Shown: positions 1 to 8,267 of the stretch, piece by piece
How positions within the stretch are numbered: position 1 is the first letter of the stretch
How the letters are laid out: each line of letters begins with the position of its first letter
Virus record (IMG/VR): IMGVR_UViG_3300021964_009390
Span: 1-64,000 of that record
Origin: a virus
Reading direction: 5' to 3' (one strand)
DNA length: 64,000 bases
Position numbers and translations under genes: made by a program
Notes under the pieces: model-generated
Databases searched by the model: none
Told to the model about the DNA's origin: nothing
The model's input: the letters and a program-made list of their open reading frames with translations, nothing else

Positions 1-144
1 CTGACGAGCTGTGCGGAACTAACACTGACGAGCTGTGCGGAACTAACACTGACGAGCTGTGCGGAACTAACACTGACGAGCTGTGCGGAACTAACACTGA
101 CGAGCTGTGCGGAACTAACACTGACGAATTGTGCGGAACGAATA
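1..144 (+). repeat. 24-bp coding tandem repeat
   Basis: Five perfect head-to-tail copies of a 24-base unit (starting at 1, 25, 49, 73 and 97) are followed by one diverged copy at 121-144. The unit is a multiple of three and lies in the open frame of the gene at 3-782, so it encodes an eight-residue repeat, DELCGTNT. There are no spacers. The array continues left of the window. Confidence 0.95.
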
Positions 145-782
145 GCTCTGAAACTACCGGTACAACTGCTACAACTGCTACAACTGCTACAACTGCTACA
201 ACTGCGGCGAATTGTGAGTTTAATATATCATATGATTATGATTTAAATGATTATAGGAAAGTTATTGATGTGTGGAGTTTCCGTCAAGGTAGCCATACAG
301 GAGTAAACACTCTATTCACACTAGAGCAATCATTAGCTCAGCAAACATACTTTAGTTACGCAATGGGTAACTATGGTTTTGATTTGGTGAGTTGGTATGC
401 AGTCAAAGAATGGTTGGAATTGCGTGAAAAATTATTAGTTACAAAACCAAGCATAACGTTTAATGATCGGACACAGTACATGAAAATCATCCCGGAACCT
501 AGAAACAGATATTACGGTATCGTGGGATGTTATGTTGAAGCGCCAGTTAGAGACTTGGTCAAAAGTTTGTGGGTGTATCAATATGCACTGGCGTTAACTA
601 AAATGGTTGTCGGTAGAGTACGTGGCAAATACGGGGGAACAAGTCTGGTAGGTGGTGGTAACATAGATGGAGATAGCTTGATATCTGAAGGTAAAGAAGA
701 AAAAGCTCAACTCGAAAAAGAGTTGTACGAAGTTGCCCCCGGTTTAGGTGACTCCCCACCACCGCAGTTTTTTGTTGCATAA
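3..782 (+). CDS. Phage virion-type protein with N-terminal repeats (5' end outside window)
   Basis: The frame is open from the window edge, so the start lies to the left; the TTG at 129 is only an internal codon. The visible part has DELCGTNT octapeptide repeats, a second low-complexity stretch of Thr-Thr-Ala (9-base units at 162-206), then about 185 residues of ordinary sequence. That part is rich in aromatic residues (for example VSWYAVKEWLELREKLL and LWVYQYALALTKMVVGRVRGK) and has a glycine cluster GGTSLVGGGN before an acidic coiled tail. It overlaps the next gene by one base and sits just before head genes, so a structural role is likely. I do not recognise the family. The Cys in every repeat unit is unusual for a phage structural protein. 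Confidence 0.6.
   Translation, partial: DELCGTNTDELCGTNTDELCGTNTDELCGTNTDELCGTNTDELCGTNSSETTGTTATTATTATTATTAANCEFNISYDYDLNDYRKVIDVWSFRQGSHTGVNTLFTLEQSLAQQTYFSYAMGNYGFDLVSWYAVKEWLELREKLLVTKPSITFNDRTQYMKIIPEPRNRYYGIVGCYVEAPVRDLVKSLWVYQYALALTKMVVGRVRGKYGGTSLVGGGNIDGDSLISEGKEEKAQLEKELYEVAPGLGDSPPPQFFVA
162..206 (+). repeat. 9-bp coding microsatellite (Thr-Thr-Ala)
   Basis: Five units of ACAACTGCT (the last ending in GCG) encode Thr-Thr-Ala repeats that link the octapeptide array to the folded part of the left-edge protein. Copy number may vary between related phages. Confidence 0.85.
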
Positions 783-1087
783 TGTTGTACAATACAAATT
801 GTGACTTGTGTAATCTAGTTAAAAAAACTAAATGGTATTATGAATGCGGTACATTCGTTATATTGGATTGTGTTGTATGCAAAATACCCATGGCTGTGTC
901 TAGAGAGCATATACCACCAACTGCTAGTGACCTTGTTGTGAATCAGATTAGATTGAACATGAGGACCAAACTGGAGCAAATCGCTGAAAAGTTTTACAAC
1001 GATAAACCTTTCTACATAGACAAGATACAGAGGAAAATACCTGACCATTTGCACTGGCATGCTCGATTGTTAACTGATGCATCATAA
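782..1087 (+). CDS. HIT-like small protein with Cys pairs
   Basis: 101 residues; the ATG overlaps the upstream stop by one base. Two Cys pairs (CDLC near residue 8, CVVC near 31) resemble a zinc site. Near the C-terminus KIPDHLHWHARLL fits the histidine-triad pattern H-x-H-x-H-x-x. HIT proteins are nucleotide hydrolases or transferases, and short Cys-containing versions resemble the bacterial HIT domain. The match rests on the triad and spacing only, so the substrate is unknown. It lies between a presumed virion gene and the gp4-like nuclease. Confidence 0.5.
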   Translation: MLYNTNCDLCNLVKKTKWYYECGTFVILDCVVCKIPMAVSREHIPPTASDLVVNQIRLNMRTKLEQIAEKFYNDKPFYIDKIQRKIPDHLHWHARLLTDAS

Positions 1088-1532
1088 AGACGAGAGATAC
1101 AAACAAGGGGTGTACCGCCCTATAAACAAAAAATATACCGGTAAGCATTATCCTAAATACAGAAGTAGTTGGGAGTTAAAATTTTTTAGATGGTGTGACC
1201 TGAATCCAAACGTTGTAGAATGGAACAGTGAAAATGTAGTGATACCATATCGTATAGGTAACGGTAAACCTCGCCGATACATAGTTGACAACACTGTGTC
1301 CATGAAACAAAATGGTTGTATCAAGAAATATCTTGTTGAAATCAAACCTTACGCGCAAACACAACCACCCAAACCACATGGAAACAAAAAACGTAGTACT
1401 TTGATATACGAGCAATACACATATGCAAAAAACAAAAGCAAATGGCTTGCTGCGAAACAATGGTGTAGCAAGCACGGTTACCAATTCATGATACTCACCG
1501 AACGCGAGTTATACAACAAGCGTACTAAATAA
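1077..1532 (+). CDS. 4: Head completion nuclease, T4 gp4 (gp50)-like
   Basis: 151 residues. In T4, gp4 acts at the end of head filling, before tail joining, and has a TnsA-like endonuclease fold. The features expected of this family are visible: YRSSWELKFFRWCDLNPNVVEW near residues 27-48, a central RRYIVDN strand, the VEIKPYAQTQPPKP stretch (E-x-K nuclease-type motif) around residue 107, and the C-terminal KWLAAKQWCSKHGYQFMILTE. Length matches the family (about 150). It overlaps the preceding gene by 11 bases in another frame. Confidence 0.85.
   Translation: MHHKDERYKQGVYRPINKKYTGKHYPKYRSSWELKFFRWCDLNPNVVEWNSENVVIPYRIGNGKPRRYIVDNTVSMKQNGCIKKYLVEIKPYAQTQPPKPHGNKKRSTLIYEQYTYAKNKSKWLAAKQWCSKHGYQFMILTERELYNKRTK
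1525..1531 (+). promoter_or_regulatory. Late promoter box CTAAATA
   Basis: CTAAATA, the cyanophage-type form of the T4 late box, overlaps the stop of the gp4-like gene. Exactly five bases separate it from the ATG at 1537. Confidence 0.7.
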
Positions 1533-1536
1533 TTAT

Positions 1537-1845
1537 ATGAAATATATAATGATAACATGCTTACTTTTGACCGGATGCTTGTCTTCAGTCGTGAAACATC
1601 ATAAATCCGCATCGGTATCCAACGCTACTGTTGAACCTACCGTACCATTTGTAACTAATGTCGAAACGACTTTACCTCGAAACAGCGTCAATCCTGGTAC
1701 ATATGACCTGACAAATGATATTATGTTAATAATTGGTACAATAATCATGCTGATATGTTTCGCACCTCTAATACTATCTTTTCTAGACTATTCAATAGAA
1801 ATTGTTCGTGATAAAATATCGAACTTAATTAACAAGACTAAATAA
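1537..1845 (+). CDS. Small lipoprotein with a membrane segment
   Basis: 102 residues. The N-terminus is a lipoprotein signal with lipobox LLLTGC (Cys 14), followed by a Ser/Thr-rich linker, a hydrophobic segment around residues 62-84 and a basic tail. A lipid anchor plus a transmembrane segment would put it in the cell envelope. Together with the next membrane protein it could be part of a lysis cassette (spanin- or holin-like), but no specific family is recognised. The start is fixed by the late box five bases upstream. Confidence 0.6.
   Translation: MKYIMITCLLLTGCLSSVVKHHKSASVSNATVEPTVPFVTNVETTLPRNSVNPGTYDLTNDIMLIIGTIIMLICFAPLILSFLDYSIEIVRDKISNLINKTK
1838..1844 (+). promoter_or_regulatory. 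Late promoter box CTAAATA
   Basis: The box overlaps the stop codon of the lipoprotein gene and lies exactly five bases before the ATG at 1850. Confidence 0.7.
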
Positions 1846-1849
1846 TTAC

Positions 1850-2281
1850 ATGTTTGGGAGTGTATTAAACACAATTATAGGGGCTGGTATCAAAATAGGT
1901 GCCAACTTAATAAGCGCGTGGATTGAACAACGTAAAGTTGATAGAACATTAATGGCCGCGCGGGATGAAAATATACTCAAGATGATAGCAGAGAGTCAAA
2001 AAGAAACAAGAAGCGACCCGTTTGTAAAAACTACTCGGAGAATATTGTTCTTAGCACTCACATTCACCTACTGTTATTTAATGATATTTTACGCGTTGAA
2101 TCCTGATATAACATACCAAATTGTAAAACCAGCAGACCCCAGCGGTGGTATTTTGAGCTGGTTTTTTGGTGATACACAATGGGTGACATTCAACCTAACC
2201 GGTGGTTTGTTATTAGCAAGTTTTGTTGATTTAATGTTCATGGTTATAGGTTTTTACGCCATTCCTAGTAACAAAAGGTAG
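1850..2281 (+). CDS. Phage membrane protein, possible holin
   Basis: 143 residues: an N-terminal hydrophobic/glycine-rich helix (GSVLNTIIGAGIKIGANLIS), a charged helix, then two membrane segments (about residues 64-82 and 113-136) separated by a loop containing GGILSWFFGDTQW. The C-terminal LTGGLLLASFVDLMFMVIGFY is a clear transmembrane helix. The topology suits a holin or a virion membrane protein; position between a lipoprotein and the prohead protease does not decide. Function is not established. Confidence 0.55.
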   Translation: MFGSVLNTIIGAGIKIGANLISAWIEQRKVDRTLMAARDENILKMIAESQKETRSDPFVKTTRRILFLALTFTYCYLMIFYALNPDITYQIVKPADPSGGILSWFFGDTQWVTFNLTGGLLLASFVDLMFMVIGFYAIPSNKR

Positions 2282-2301
2282 TAGTATTTTCCGTTCTCGG
2301 A

Positions 2302-2308
2302 CTAAATA
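2302..2308 (+). promoter_or_regulatory. Late promoter box CTAAATA
   Basis: The box lies eight bases before the ATG at 2317, which would leave about a three-base leader. Confidence 0.65.
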
Positions 2309-2316
2309 CTCGTATT

Positions 2317-2988
2317 ATGGCATTTAAGTTACTAGTGGAAAAACCTGACATGCACGAGTTTGAATACATTCTCGAGGAGCAAAACGACAAATCAGAAAGC
2401 AATTTGTACGTCTCTGGCCCGTATATGCAATTTGGAGAAAAGAACCGAAACGGTCGAATATACGAAGAACGGGAGATGTGTACTGAAGTGAACCGGTACA
2501 TAAAAGAGATGGTCAATGAAAAAAGATCGTTAGGGGAGCTAAACCACCCCACAAGCGCGGAAGTGAATCCAGAAAAGGCATGTCATATGGTTACTGAGCT
2601 CAAACAAAACGGTAATATATTTTTCGGAAAATCTAAAGTGTTGGGTACACCATGTGGACAAATCATGAGAAGCTTGATAATGGATGGTGTGAAACTTGGC
2701 ATGAGTAGCCGCGCGTTAGGCCAATTGGAAGAAAAGGAAGACGCTAATTATGTTAAAGAAATGAGACTAGTGGCAGTAGATTGTGTAGCAGATCCTAGCT
2801 TTCCAAAAGCTTTTGTGAATGGTATACTAGAAAGTAAAAATTACGTGCTCACACAGGATGGAGGTTTCAGTGAAACTTACGAAGATTTTGAAGCTGGTAT
2901 AAAAAATTTACCAAAAAAAGATCTAGATACATATTTAAAAGAACAAATTTGTATGTTTTTAAATAGAATTAACCAAGTGATTGACTAA
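2317..2988 (+). CDS. 21: Prohead protease, T4 gp21-like
   Basis: 223 residues. The serine protease of the prohead core matures scaffold, capsid and internal proteins, cutting after (L/I)-x-E. Recognisable features: GRIYEEREM near residue 47, LGELNHPTSAEVNPEKACHM near 73 (His of the catalytic set), then the GVKLGMSSRALGQL stretch near 126-139 with the Ser-Ser of the active site, and VDCVADPSFPKAFV near 154. The order protease, small gene, scaffold, capsid is T4-like. It has its own late box upstream. Confidence 0.9.
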   Translation: MAFKLLVEKPDMHEFEYILEEQNDKSESNLYVSGPYMQFGEKNRNGRIYEEREMCTEVNRYIKEMVNEKRSLGELNHPTSAEVNPEKACHMVTELKQNGNIFFGKSKVLGTPCGQIMRSLIMDGVKLGMSSRALGQLEEKEDANYVKEMRLVAVDCVADPSFPKAFVNGILESKNYVLTQDGGFSETYEDFEAGIKNLPKKDLDTYLKEQICMFLNRINQVID

Positions 2989-2991
2989 ATA
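2985..2991 (+). promoter_or_regulatory. Late promoter box CTAAATA
   Basis: The box overlaps the stop of the prohead protease gene, seven bases before the ATG at 2999. Confidence 0.65.
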
Positions 2992-2998
2992 ATTAGTA

Positions 2999-3163
2999 AT
3001 GACAATGAAACCACGTAGCAAAGAAAGAACACACATTGTAAATTTTATCAAAAACTTAAATGAACAAGATTATGCTAATGCTAATCGCTGTTTAAAAAAT
3101 GTTGTTTTCGAAAAGATCCGGAAAAAAATTAGATTAGCCGCTACAAAACCCCTTTTTAATTGA
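2999..3163 (+). CDS. 54-residue protein between protease and scaffold genes
   Basis: An ATG-to-TGA frame of 54 codons fills the gap between gp21 and gp22 exactly, ending one base before the scaffold ATG, and has a late box just upstream. The product is very basic: it begins MTMKPRSKERTHIVNFIKNL and ends KIRKKIRLAATKPLFN. Position and size recall small prohead-core proteins (T4 gp67/gp68), but the sequence alone does not prove homology. It could be a packaged core peptide. Confidence 0.7.
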   Translation: MTMKPRSKERTHIVNFIKNLNEQDYANANRCLKNVVFEKIRKKIRLAATKPLFN

Positions 3164-3164
3164 T

Positions 3165-4091
3165 ATGAGCACTGAAAACCAAAAATTCCAAGAGATGTTA
3201 AAAGAGGTCACCAAGGATATCTTGAGTGAAGACAGCCTGTCTCAAATCCAAGAAGCTTTTGACTCTGCAGTACAAGAGCGAGTTGACCTGCATGTAGAAA
3301 AAGCTTTAGTTGAACAGGACGACCAGTACGCTGGAAAGCTAGAAAAGCTACTTGAAGCTATTGATAACGACCATTGTAACAAATTAGAGCAACTAGTTGA
3401 AGCTATTGACACCAACCACGCTCAAAAATTACAACTTATAGTCAACAAGTATAAAACGGCTTTGAACGAAGAAGCAGTTGAATTGAAAGAAAGTCTTATA
3501 GACAACATAAGTAACTATTTAGAATTGTATGTAGAAAAGTCATTACCTATGGAACATATACAGGAAGCTGTGAACAACAAACGCGCTCGTAGTGTGCTCG
3601 GTGAGTTGCGTCAGGTACTAGCAGTTGACGGTGTGTTGGGTAAACAATCAATTGCAAACGCAATCGCGGACGGTAAGCATCAAATAGACGAGTCTACTGC
3701 GATCGCTCGGAAAAAAGCTAAAGAAAACAAATTACTCAAAGAAAATTTAGACCGTGCTCAAGCAGAGTTAATATTAGAAAGAAAGTCTGTTGGTTTACCG
3801 GAGCGTAAAAAAGAATATGTACGCCGAGTGTTAGATGGGAAGTCCGCGGAGTTCATCACGGAAAACTTTGATTACACGCTGCAGTTATTTGAAAAAGACG
3901 ATATAAATGCTAGAAACAGTTTGAGAGAACAAGCTAAACAGTCTCGAGCAGTCAGTAAAAAGAATGTAGATGTTATAGTTGAGAACAAACAACCAGAACA
4001 AGCACCAATACAAGAGAGTGCTAGCAATTTAGATGATACTGCTAATGACCCGATGTTCAACACGTACATGGGGGAACTTGGTAAGTATTAA
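3165..4091 (+). CDS. 22: Prohead core scaffold, T4 gp22-like
   Basis: 308 residues, strongly charged and almost wholly helical. Short repeats LEKLLEAIDNDH / LEQLVEAIDTNH occur around residues 62-90, with long coiled coil through about 240 and a Q/E/P-rich tail. gp22 forms the inner scaffold and is degraded by gp21. The place directly between protease and capsid genes is diagnostic. There is no late box; an overlap-free gap of one base to the preceding small gene suggests co-transcription. Confidence 0.85.
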   Translation: MSTENQKFQEMLKEVTKDILSEDSLSQIQEAFDSAVQERVDLHVEKALVEQDDQYAGKLEKLLEAIDNDHCNKLEQLVEAIDTNHAQKLQLIVNKYKTALNEEAVELKESLIDNISNYLELYVEKSLPMEHIQEAVNNKRARSVLGELRQVLAVDGVLGKQSIANAIADGKHQIDESTAIARKKAKENKLLKENLDRAQAELILERKSVGLPERKKEYVRRVLDGKSAEFITENFDYTLQLFEKDDINARNSLREQAKQSRAVSKKNVDVIVENKQPEQAPIQESASNLDDTANDPMFNTYMGELGKY

Positions 4092-4149
4092 TTTTATACG
4101 ATGATGAGGTAGCGATACCTGAGTAACAAGGTCAAGGAGAAAACATAAT

Positions 4150-5706
4150 ATGTCAAAAGTTATTAAACCAACTCAAGCTTATATCGATGAAAGTCGCGCA
4201 AGGGTGTTGCTCGAGAAGTGGGGTCCAGTACTCGACTACAACTCAGCAAATGTAGCACCTATTGAAGATGATCATACACGTCTCAACACAGCCATGCTTT
4301 TGGAAAACCAAGAGTCTTGGTGTTTGAATGAGGCCAATGTAGCAGGTGGAACTGGTGCAGTATTCGGCGGTCCTTCCGCTGGTGCCGGTGCACAAGGTGG
4401 AGTCTTCCCAGGTTCTGGGGACACTGCTTATGCACAAGGTGACGCACGTCTGCCAAAGATCCTCATCCCGATGATTCGTCGTACATTCCCAGAGTTGTTG
4501 ACTAATGAATTAGTAGGTGTTCAGCCAATGAGCGGTCCTGTAGGGCTCGCTTTTGCTTTGCGTTACAAGTACAGCGACACAATGCTTGGAGAGACTAACA
4601 ACAACGGTAAAGACGGAAGTCTTGGATCCGGAGTGTCAGGTCCTGCAGGTACAGACGCGTACAGTGCCGCGGCCGGAAATGCCGGTCCTGGTGGTCGTAA
4701 TGTTCCGGGCAACCTCAATGGTAGCCCAGTCGCTGGTGAACTTGGATATCAATATCTTGATACCCGCTTCACTGGTAAGAGCAGCGCGGCTCTTCAAGGT
4801 TCAGATATCTCCCAAACTTCTGGTACATTCGGGCTCAGCCCCGGGAAAGGTACCGTCAATTGGGACGCATTGAATCAGGACGCTGGTGTAGCAGCTCTCT
4901 TGGGTGAATTCGAATTAGGAAGTAACATTCCTACAATCGAGGTCAGTTTCGAGAAAACAGCTGTTGAAGCCGGAACACGTAGGCTTGCTGCCAACTGGAG
5001 TGTGGAACTCGAACAAGACTTGAAGAACATGAACGGTATCGACATTGATACTGAGCTCACCAACGCGATGAGCTACGAGCTTCAAGCCGAAATCGATCGT
5101 GAGATGATTGTTCGTATGATCCAAACAGCACTTCAAGGAGGAATCGGCAAAGGCTACAGTGCATGGTTTGCTGAAACCGCTGATGGACGTTGGATGGCAG
5201 AACGTAACCGTGACCTTTACGCAAAACTCATCGTTGAAGCAAATCGTATAGCGATCCGCAACCGTCGTGGTGCAGCAAACTTTATTGTTGCTAGCCCGTC
5301 CGTTTGCGCGATACTAGAGATGCTTCCTGAGTTTACATGGATGCCTGTCAATGGTTCCGTCAACACACAACCTGTTGGCGTTGCTAAGGTAGGTAACCTA
5401 GGCGGAAGGTTCAACGTTTACAGAGACACCCGTACTGAGGCTCAAAAGGAACAAGGTTTACGTTCCAATCAAGTCGAGTACGCACTCTTAGGATACAAGG
5501 GACCAGAGTTTTATGATACTGGTATCATATACTGCCCTTACATCCCTGTGATGGTTCAACGCACTATTGGCCCTAACGACTTCAGTCCACGTGTTGGACT
5601 ACTCACCCGTTACGGTGTTGTAGACAACATTTTTGGTGCTGAGTTGTACTACCATGTAGTACTAGTCGGTGGGCTCAAGGGTGGTTTGTCAACAGGACAC
5701 CTCTGA
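4150..5706 (+). CDS. 23: Major capsid protein, T4 gp23-like
   Basis: 518 residues, matching gp23 (about 520). Recognisable: an N-terminal head-targeting region, a glycine-rich segment after it, RTFPELLTNELVGVQPMSGPVGLAFALRYKY near residue 113-143, the central EQDLKNMNGIDIDTELTNAMSYELQAEIDREM and C-terminal GPNDFSPRVGLLTRYG. A likely gp21 site is CLNE|ANVAGG (after Glu 61), comparable to the T4 cut near residue 65. Unlike many late genes here it has a proper Shine-Dalgarno, AAGGAG at about 4133-4138, which sets the start and suits very high expression. Confidence 0.97.
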   Translation: MSKVIKPTQAYIDESRARVLLEKWGPVLDYNSANVAPIEDDHTRLNTAMLLENQESWCLNEANVAGGTGAVFGGPSAGAGAQGGVFPGSGDTAYAQGDARLPKILIPMIRRTFPELLTNELVGVQPMSGPVGLAFALRYKYSDTMLGETNNNGKDGSLGSGVSGPAGTDAYSAAAGNAGPGGRNVPGNLNGSPVAGELGYQYLDTRFTGKSSAALQGSDISQTSGTFGLSPGKGTVNWDALNQDAGVAALLGEFELGSNIPTIEVSFEKTAVEAGTRRLAANWSVELEQDLKNMNGIDIDTELTNAMSYELQAEIDREMIVRMIQTALQGGIGKGYSAWFAETADGRWMAERNRDLYAKLIVEANRIAIRNRRGAANFIVASPSVCAILEMLPEFTWMPVNGSVNTQPVGVAKVGNLGGRFNVYRDTRTEAQKEQGLRSNQVEYALLGYKGPEFYDTGIIYCPYIPVMVQRTIGPNDFSPRVGLLTRYGVVDNIFGAELYYHVVLVGGLKGGLSTGHL

Positions 5707-5756
5707 TACGAGAGCGCCTAGAGCGTTGAAATGATACACACGCTCTAAAAAATTTA

Positions 5757-5788
5757 ACACCGGTCTTAACCGACCGGTGTTTCTTTTT
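5757..5788. terminator. Bidirectional hairpin terminator
   Basis: Perfect 9-bp stem ACACCGGTC / GACCGGTGT (5757-5765, 5772-5780) with a six-base loop, then a T-rich run on the plus strand and TTAAATTTTTT on the minus side. It separates the convergent capsid and clpC-like genes and overlaps the stop of the latter. A second inverted repeat, TAGAGCGT/ACGCTCTA, lies just left of it. Confidence 0.8.
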
Positions 5789-8228
5789 GTTCAATTACAA
5801 TCTCGTCGTCATGTAGCTTGATTACTACATCAGTTGTCCGCTCATTTTTTAAAATGTATTTAGCGAGTGGAGTCTGTATATGTGTTTGTATAGCACGTCT
5901 CAACGGCCTGGCCCCGAATTTGCTATCAAACCCTCGATCAACTAACATATTCCTCACCGGCCTGGTGATTTCTAAGTTGATCTGTTTCATATTCATACGG
6001 GTTATAAATTTTTTCAACTCACTATTCAAAATCTTTTTACATACATCCAATGTGAGACTGTTAAACATTACAATTTCATCCAACCGGTTTAAAAATTCCG
6101 GACGTAGATATTGCTGCAATTGTTTCTTCACATTGTCTAAATTATCCTGTTCATTAGAACCAAACCCTACTACATGATTTTTCTGCATCCGATCCGCACC
6201 GATATTAGACGTCATTAAAATGATACAATTTCTAAAATTAATAGTCACTCCTCGGCTATCAGTCAACTGCCCCTCATCTAACAATTGCAACAACAACTGC
6301 ATCACATCCGGATGTGCTTTTTCTATCTCATCAAACAATACAACACTGTATGGATTGTACCGTATTTGCTCGGTAAGTTGCCCACCCTCACCGTAACCAA
6401 CATAACCCGGAGGACTGCCAATCAATTTGCTGACAGAATGTGATTCCATTAATTCGCTCATGTCCACACGAATCATATTATCCATGTCCCCGTATATATG
6501 TTCCGCTAGTTGTTTGGCTAGATATGTTTTACCCACACCTGTAGGTCCCATCAACAAGAATGACCCAACAGGTTTACCCGGTTCATTGACATCAGTACGA
6601 CCACGTATCACACTGTCGCAAATTAAATTTACTGCTTGCTGTTGCCCTATCACCTTTTTATTAATGGTTCTTTCTAGCGACAGCAGCTTTTTACTCTCGC
6701 TACGTTTCAAATGCTGCAACGGGACCCCGCACCAGTTGCTTACTGTTTTACGTATATCTTCTTCTGTTATGGTAGTGGTTTTCTGATTATTTTTCACCCG
6801 TTCTAATGCATTGTATTTTTTCTTACGTAATCGCTTCTCCGCTTCTCTGTATGTTGCAGCTGCGATATAATCATCTTTATCTAGAAACTCATGAATCAAC
6901 TGTACGCTGTCCTGAATTTTTTCATCTATAGACAATACCGACTTGGGTATCTTACCCTTAGCTAATTTGACACGAGCTGCACATTCATCTAGTACATCTA
7001 TCGCTTTGTCTGGAAAAAATCTATCTGATATGTACCGTTCACTCAAACTAACAGCCGCTTCTATCGCATCCGGTGTGAACTCTACACTATGAAAGTCTTC
7101 ATATTTATATTTCAACCCATCTAGTATGTCTATAACCATATCATATTCCGGTTCATCTACAACAATTTTTTGAAATCTACGCTCAAGAGCACCATCACTT
7201 TCTATAAACTCTCTGTATTCATCAAATGTAGTTGTACCGATACAGCAAATACCACCTCTACTTAACGCAGGTTTTAAAATATTGGCGGCATCCATAGCAC
7301 CGTCCGCGTTACCAGCTCCAACTAACATATGGATCTCATCAATAAACACAATAGCGTTGTCAATATTGAGTAAATCATCCATGACCTGTTTCATACGCTC
7401 TTCAAACTGTCCGCGGAATTTTGTACCAGCCACCATCAAAGACAAATCTAGATTGTATATGTTTTTGTCTTTCAATTGTACCGGTACTAGATCGGAGGCA
7501 ATCAAATTGCACAAACCTTCTACAACAGCAGTCTTCCCCACTCCCGGTTCACCTACTAGCACCGGGTTGTTCTTTTGCCGGCGGACTAGAACTTGCATAA
7601 CGCGTTCAATTTCCGAGTCTCTACCAATCACAGGATCTAGCTCCCCTTGTTTGGCAAGTTCTGTCATGTTGCTGCTGAACATACGCAAAGCTTCACCTGG
7701 TGCCACAGTTGTTTCTTCCCCTCCGGTACCAACATTTTGCTCTTCGTTTTTTGTACCCCCGTTTTCGATTTGTGGATTTAAATAAGCCCGTAGGCTTTGT
7801 GCTAATTCCGGAAGATCTACACTATGTTCATATAGAAAATTAAAAGCTGGGCATTCTGTATGACATACAACCCCTAGAAATATATGCTCGGTACCTATAA
7901 ATGAATGGTCCATTTTGATACTAATGTTCCTGGCGATTTGCAACACCTTGTCAACATCATCAGAAGCGGGGATCTTTATTTTAGCTTCTAGTTTAGGATC
8001 CACTTTTTTGATGTCTAAATTGTCTAGGTAATGATCCAAACGCTCGATTAACCGCGATACATCCACCCGCTGTTCGTTTGCTAGTATGTCACATATGTAA
8101 CTGCCTTGTGTGTTTAGTGTAGCATACAACAGATGTAATGTGTTGATCTCACCATGGTTATATTTCTTGGCTGTGATTTGAGCTGCCGCTAATAAATCGC
8201 TAGCGCGAGGTGTAAAATTATACATCAT
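5766..8228 (-). CDS. clpC: ClpC-like AAA+ unfoldase
   Basis: 820 residues with full ClpC architecture: Clp-N repeats (about 1-150), AAA-1 with Walker A GEPGVGKT (226-233) and Walker B VFIDEIHM, a short middle segment with a UVR-like motif (YIAAATYREAEKRLRKKK), and AAA-2 with GPTGVGKT and VLFDEIEKAHPD. Clp/Hsp100 enzymes unfold proteins. A VGF tripeptide at 687-689 in the ClpP-docking loop position suggests it can feed the host ClpP protease rather than act only as a disaggregase like ClpB. No ClpP gene is seen in the window. Gene content around it does not show what it targets. Confidence 0.93.
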   Translation of the reverse strand: MMYNFTPRASDLLAAAQITAKKYNHGEINTLHLLYATLNTQGSYICDILANEQRVDVSRLIERLDHYLDNLDIKKVDPKLEAKIKIPASDDVDKVLQIARNISIKMDHSFIGTEHIFLGVVCHTECPAFNFLYEHSVDLPELAQSLRAYLNPQIENGGTKNEEQNVGTGGEETTVAPGEALRMFSSNMTELAKQGELDPVIGRDSEIERVMQVLVRRQKNNPVLVGEPGVGKTAVVEGLCNLIASDLVPVQLKDKNIYNLDLSLMVAGTKFRGQFEERMKQVMDDLLNIDNAIVFIDEIHMLVGAGNADGAMDAANILKPALSRGGICCIGTTTFDEYREFIESDGALERRFQKIVVDEPEYDMVIDILDGLKYKYEDFHSVEFTPDAIEAAVSLSERYISDRFFPDKAIDVLDECAARVKLAKGKIPKSVLSIDEKIQDSVQLIHEFLDKDDYIAAATYREAEKRLRKKKYNALERVKNNQKTTTITEEDIRKTVSNWCGVPLQHLKRSESKKLLSLERTINKKVIGQQQAVNLICDSVIRGRTDVNEPGKPVGSFLLMGPTGVGKTYLAKQLAEHIYGDMDNMIRVDMSELMESHSVSKLIGSPPGYVGYGEGGQLTEQIRYNPYSVVLFDEIEKAHPDVMQLLLQLLDEGQLTDSRGVTINFRNCIILMTSNIGADRMQKNHVVGFGSNEQDNLDNVKKQLQQYLRPEFLNRLDEIVMFNSLTLDVCKKILNSELKKFITRMNMKQINLEITRPVRNMLVDRGFDSKFGARPLRRAIQTHIQTPLAKYILKNERTTDVVIKLHDDEIVIEQKETPVG

Positions 8229-8267
8229 ATATATTAATACTAATGTAACTATCTGTATTTTTCAACG

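Noticed and set aside
1-144. Possible CRISPR array or attachment-site repeats at the left edge
   Set aside because: Units are contiguous with no spacers, are a multiple of three bases and stay in frame with a long coding region.
5728-5750. TAGAGCGT/ACGCTCTA hairpin as the main capsid terminator
   Set aside because: It is followed by A residues, not T, on the plus strand; the adjacent ACACCGGTC hairpin has the proper T run.
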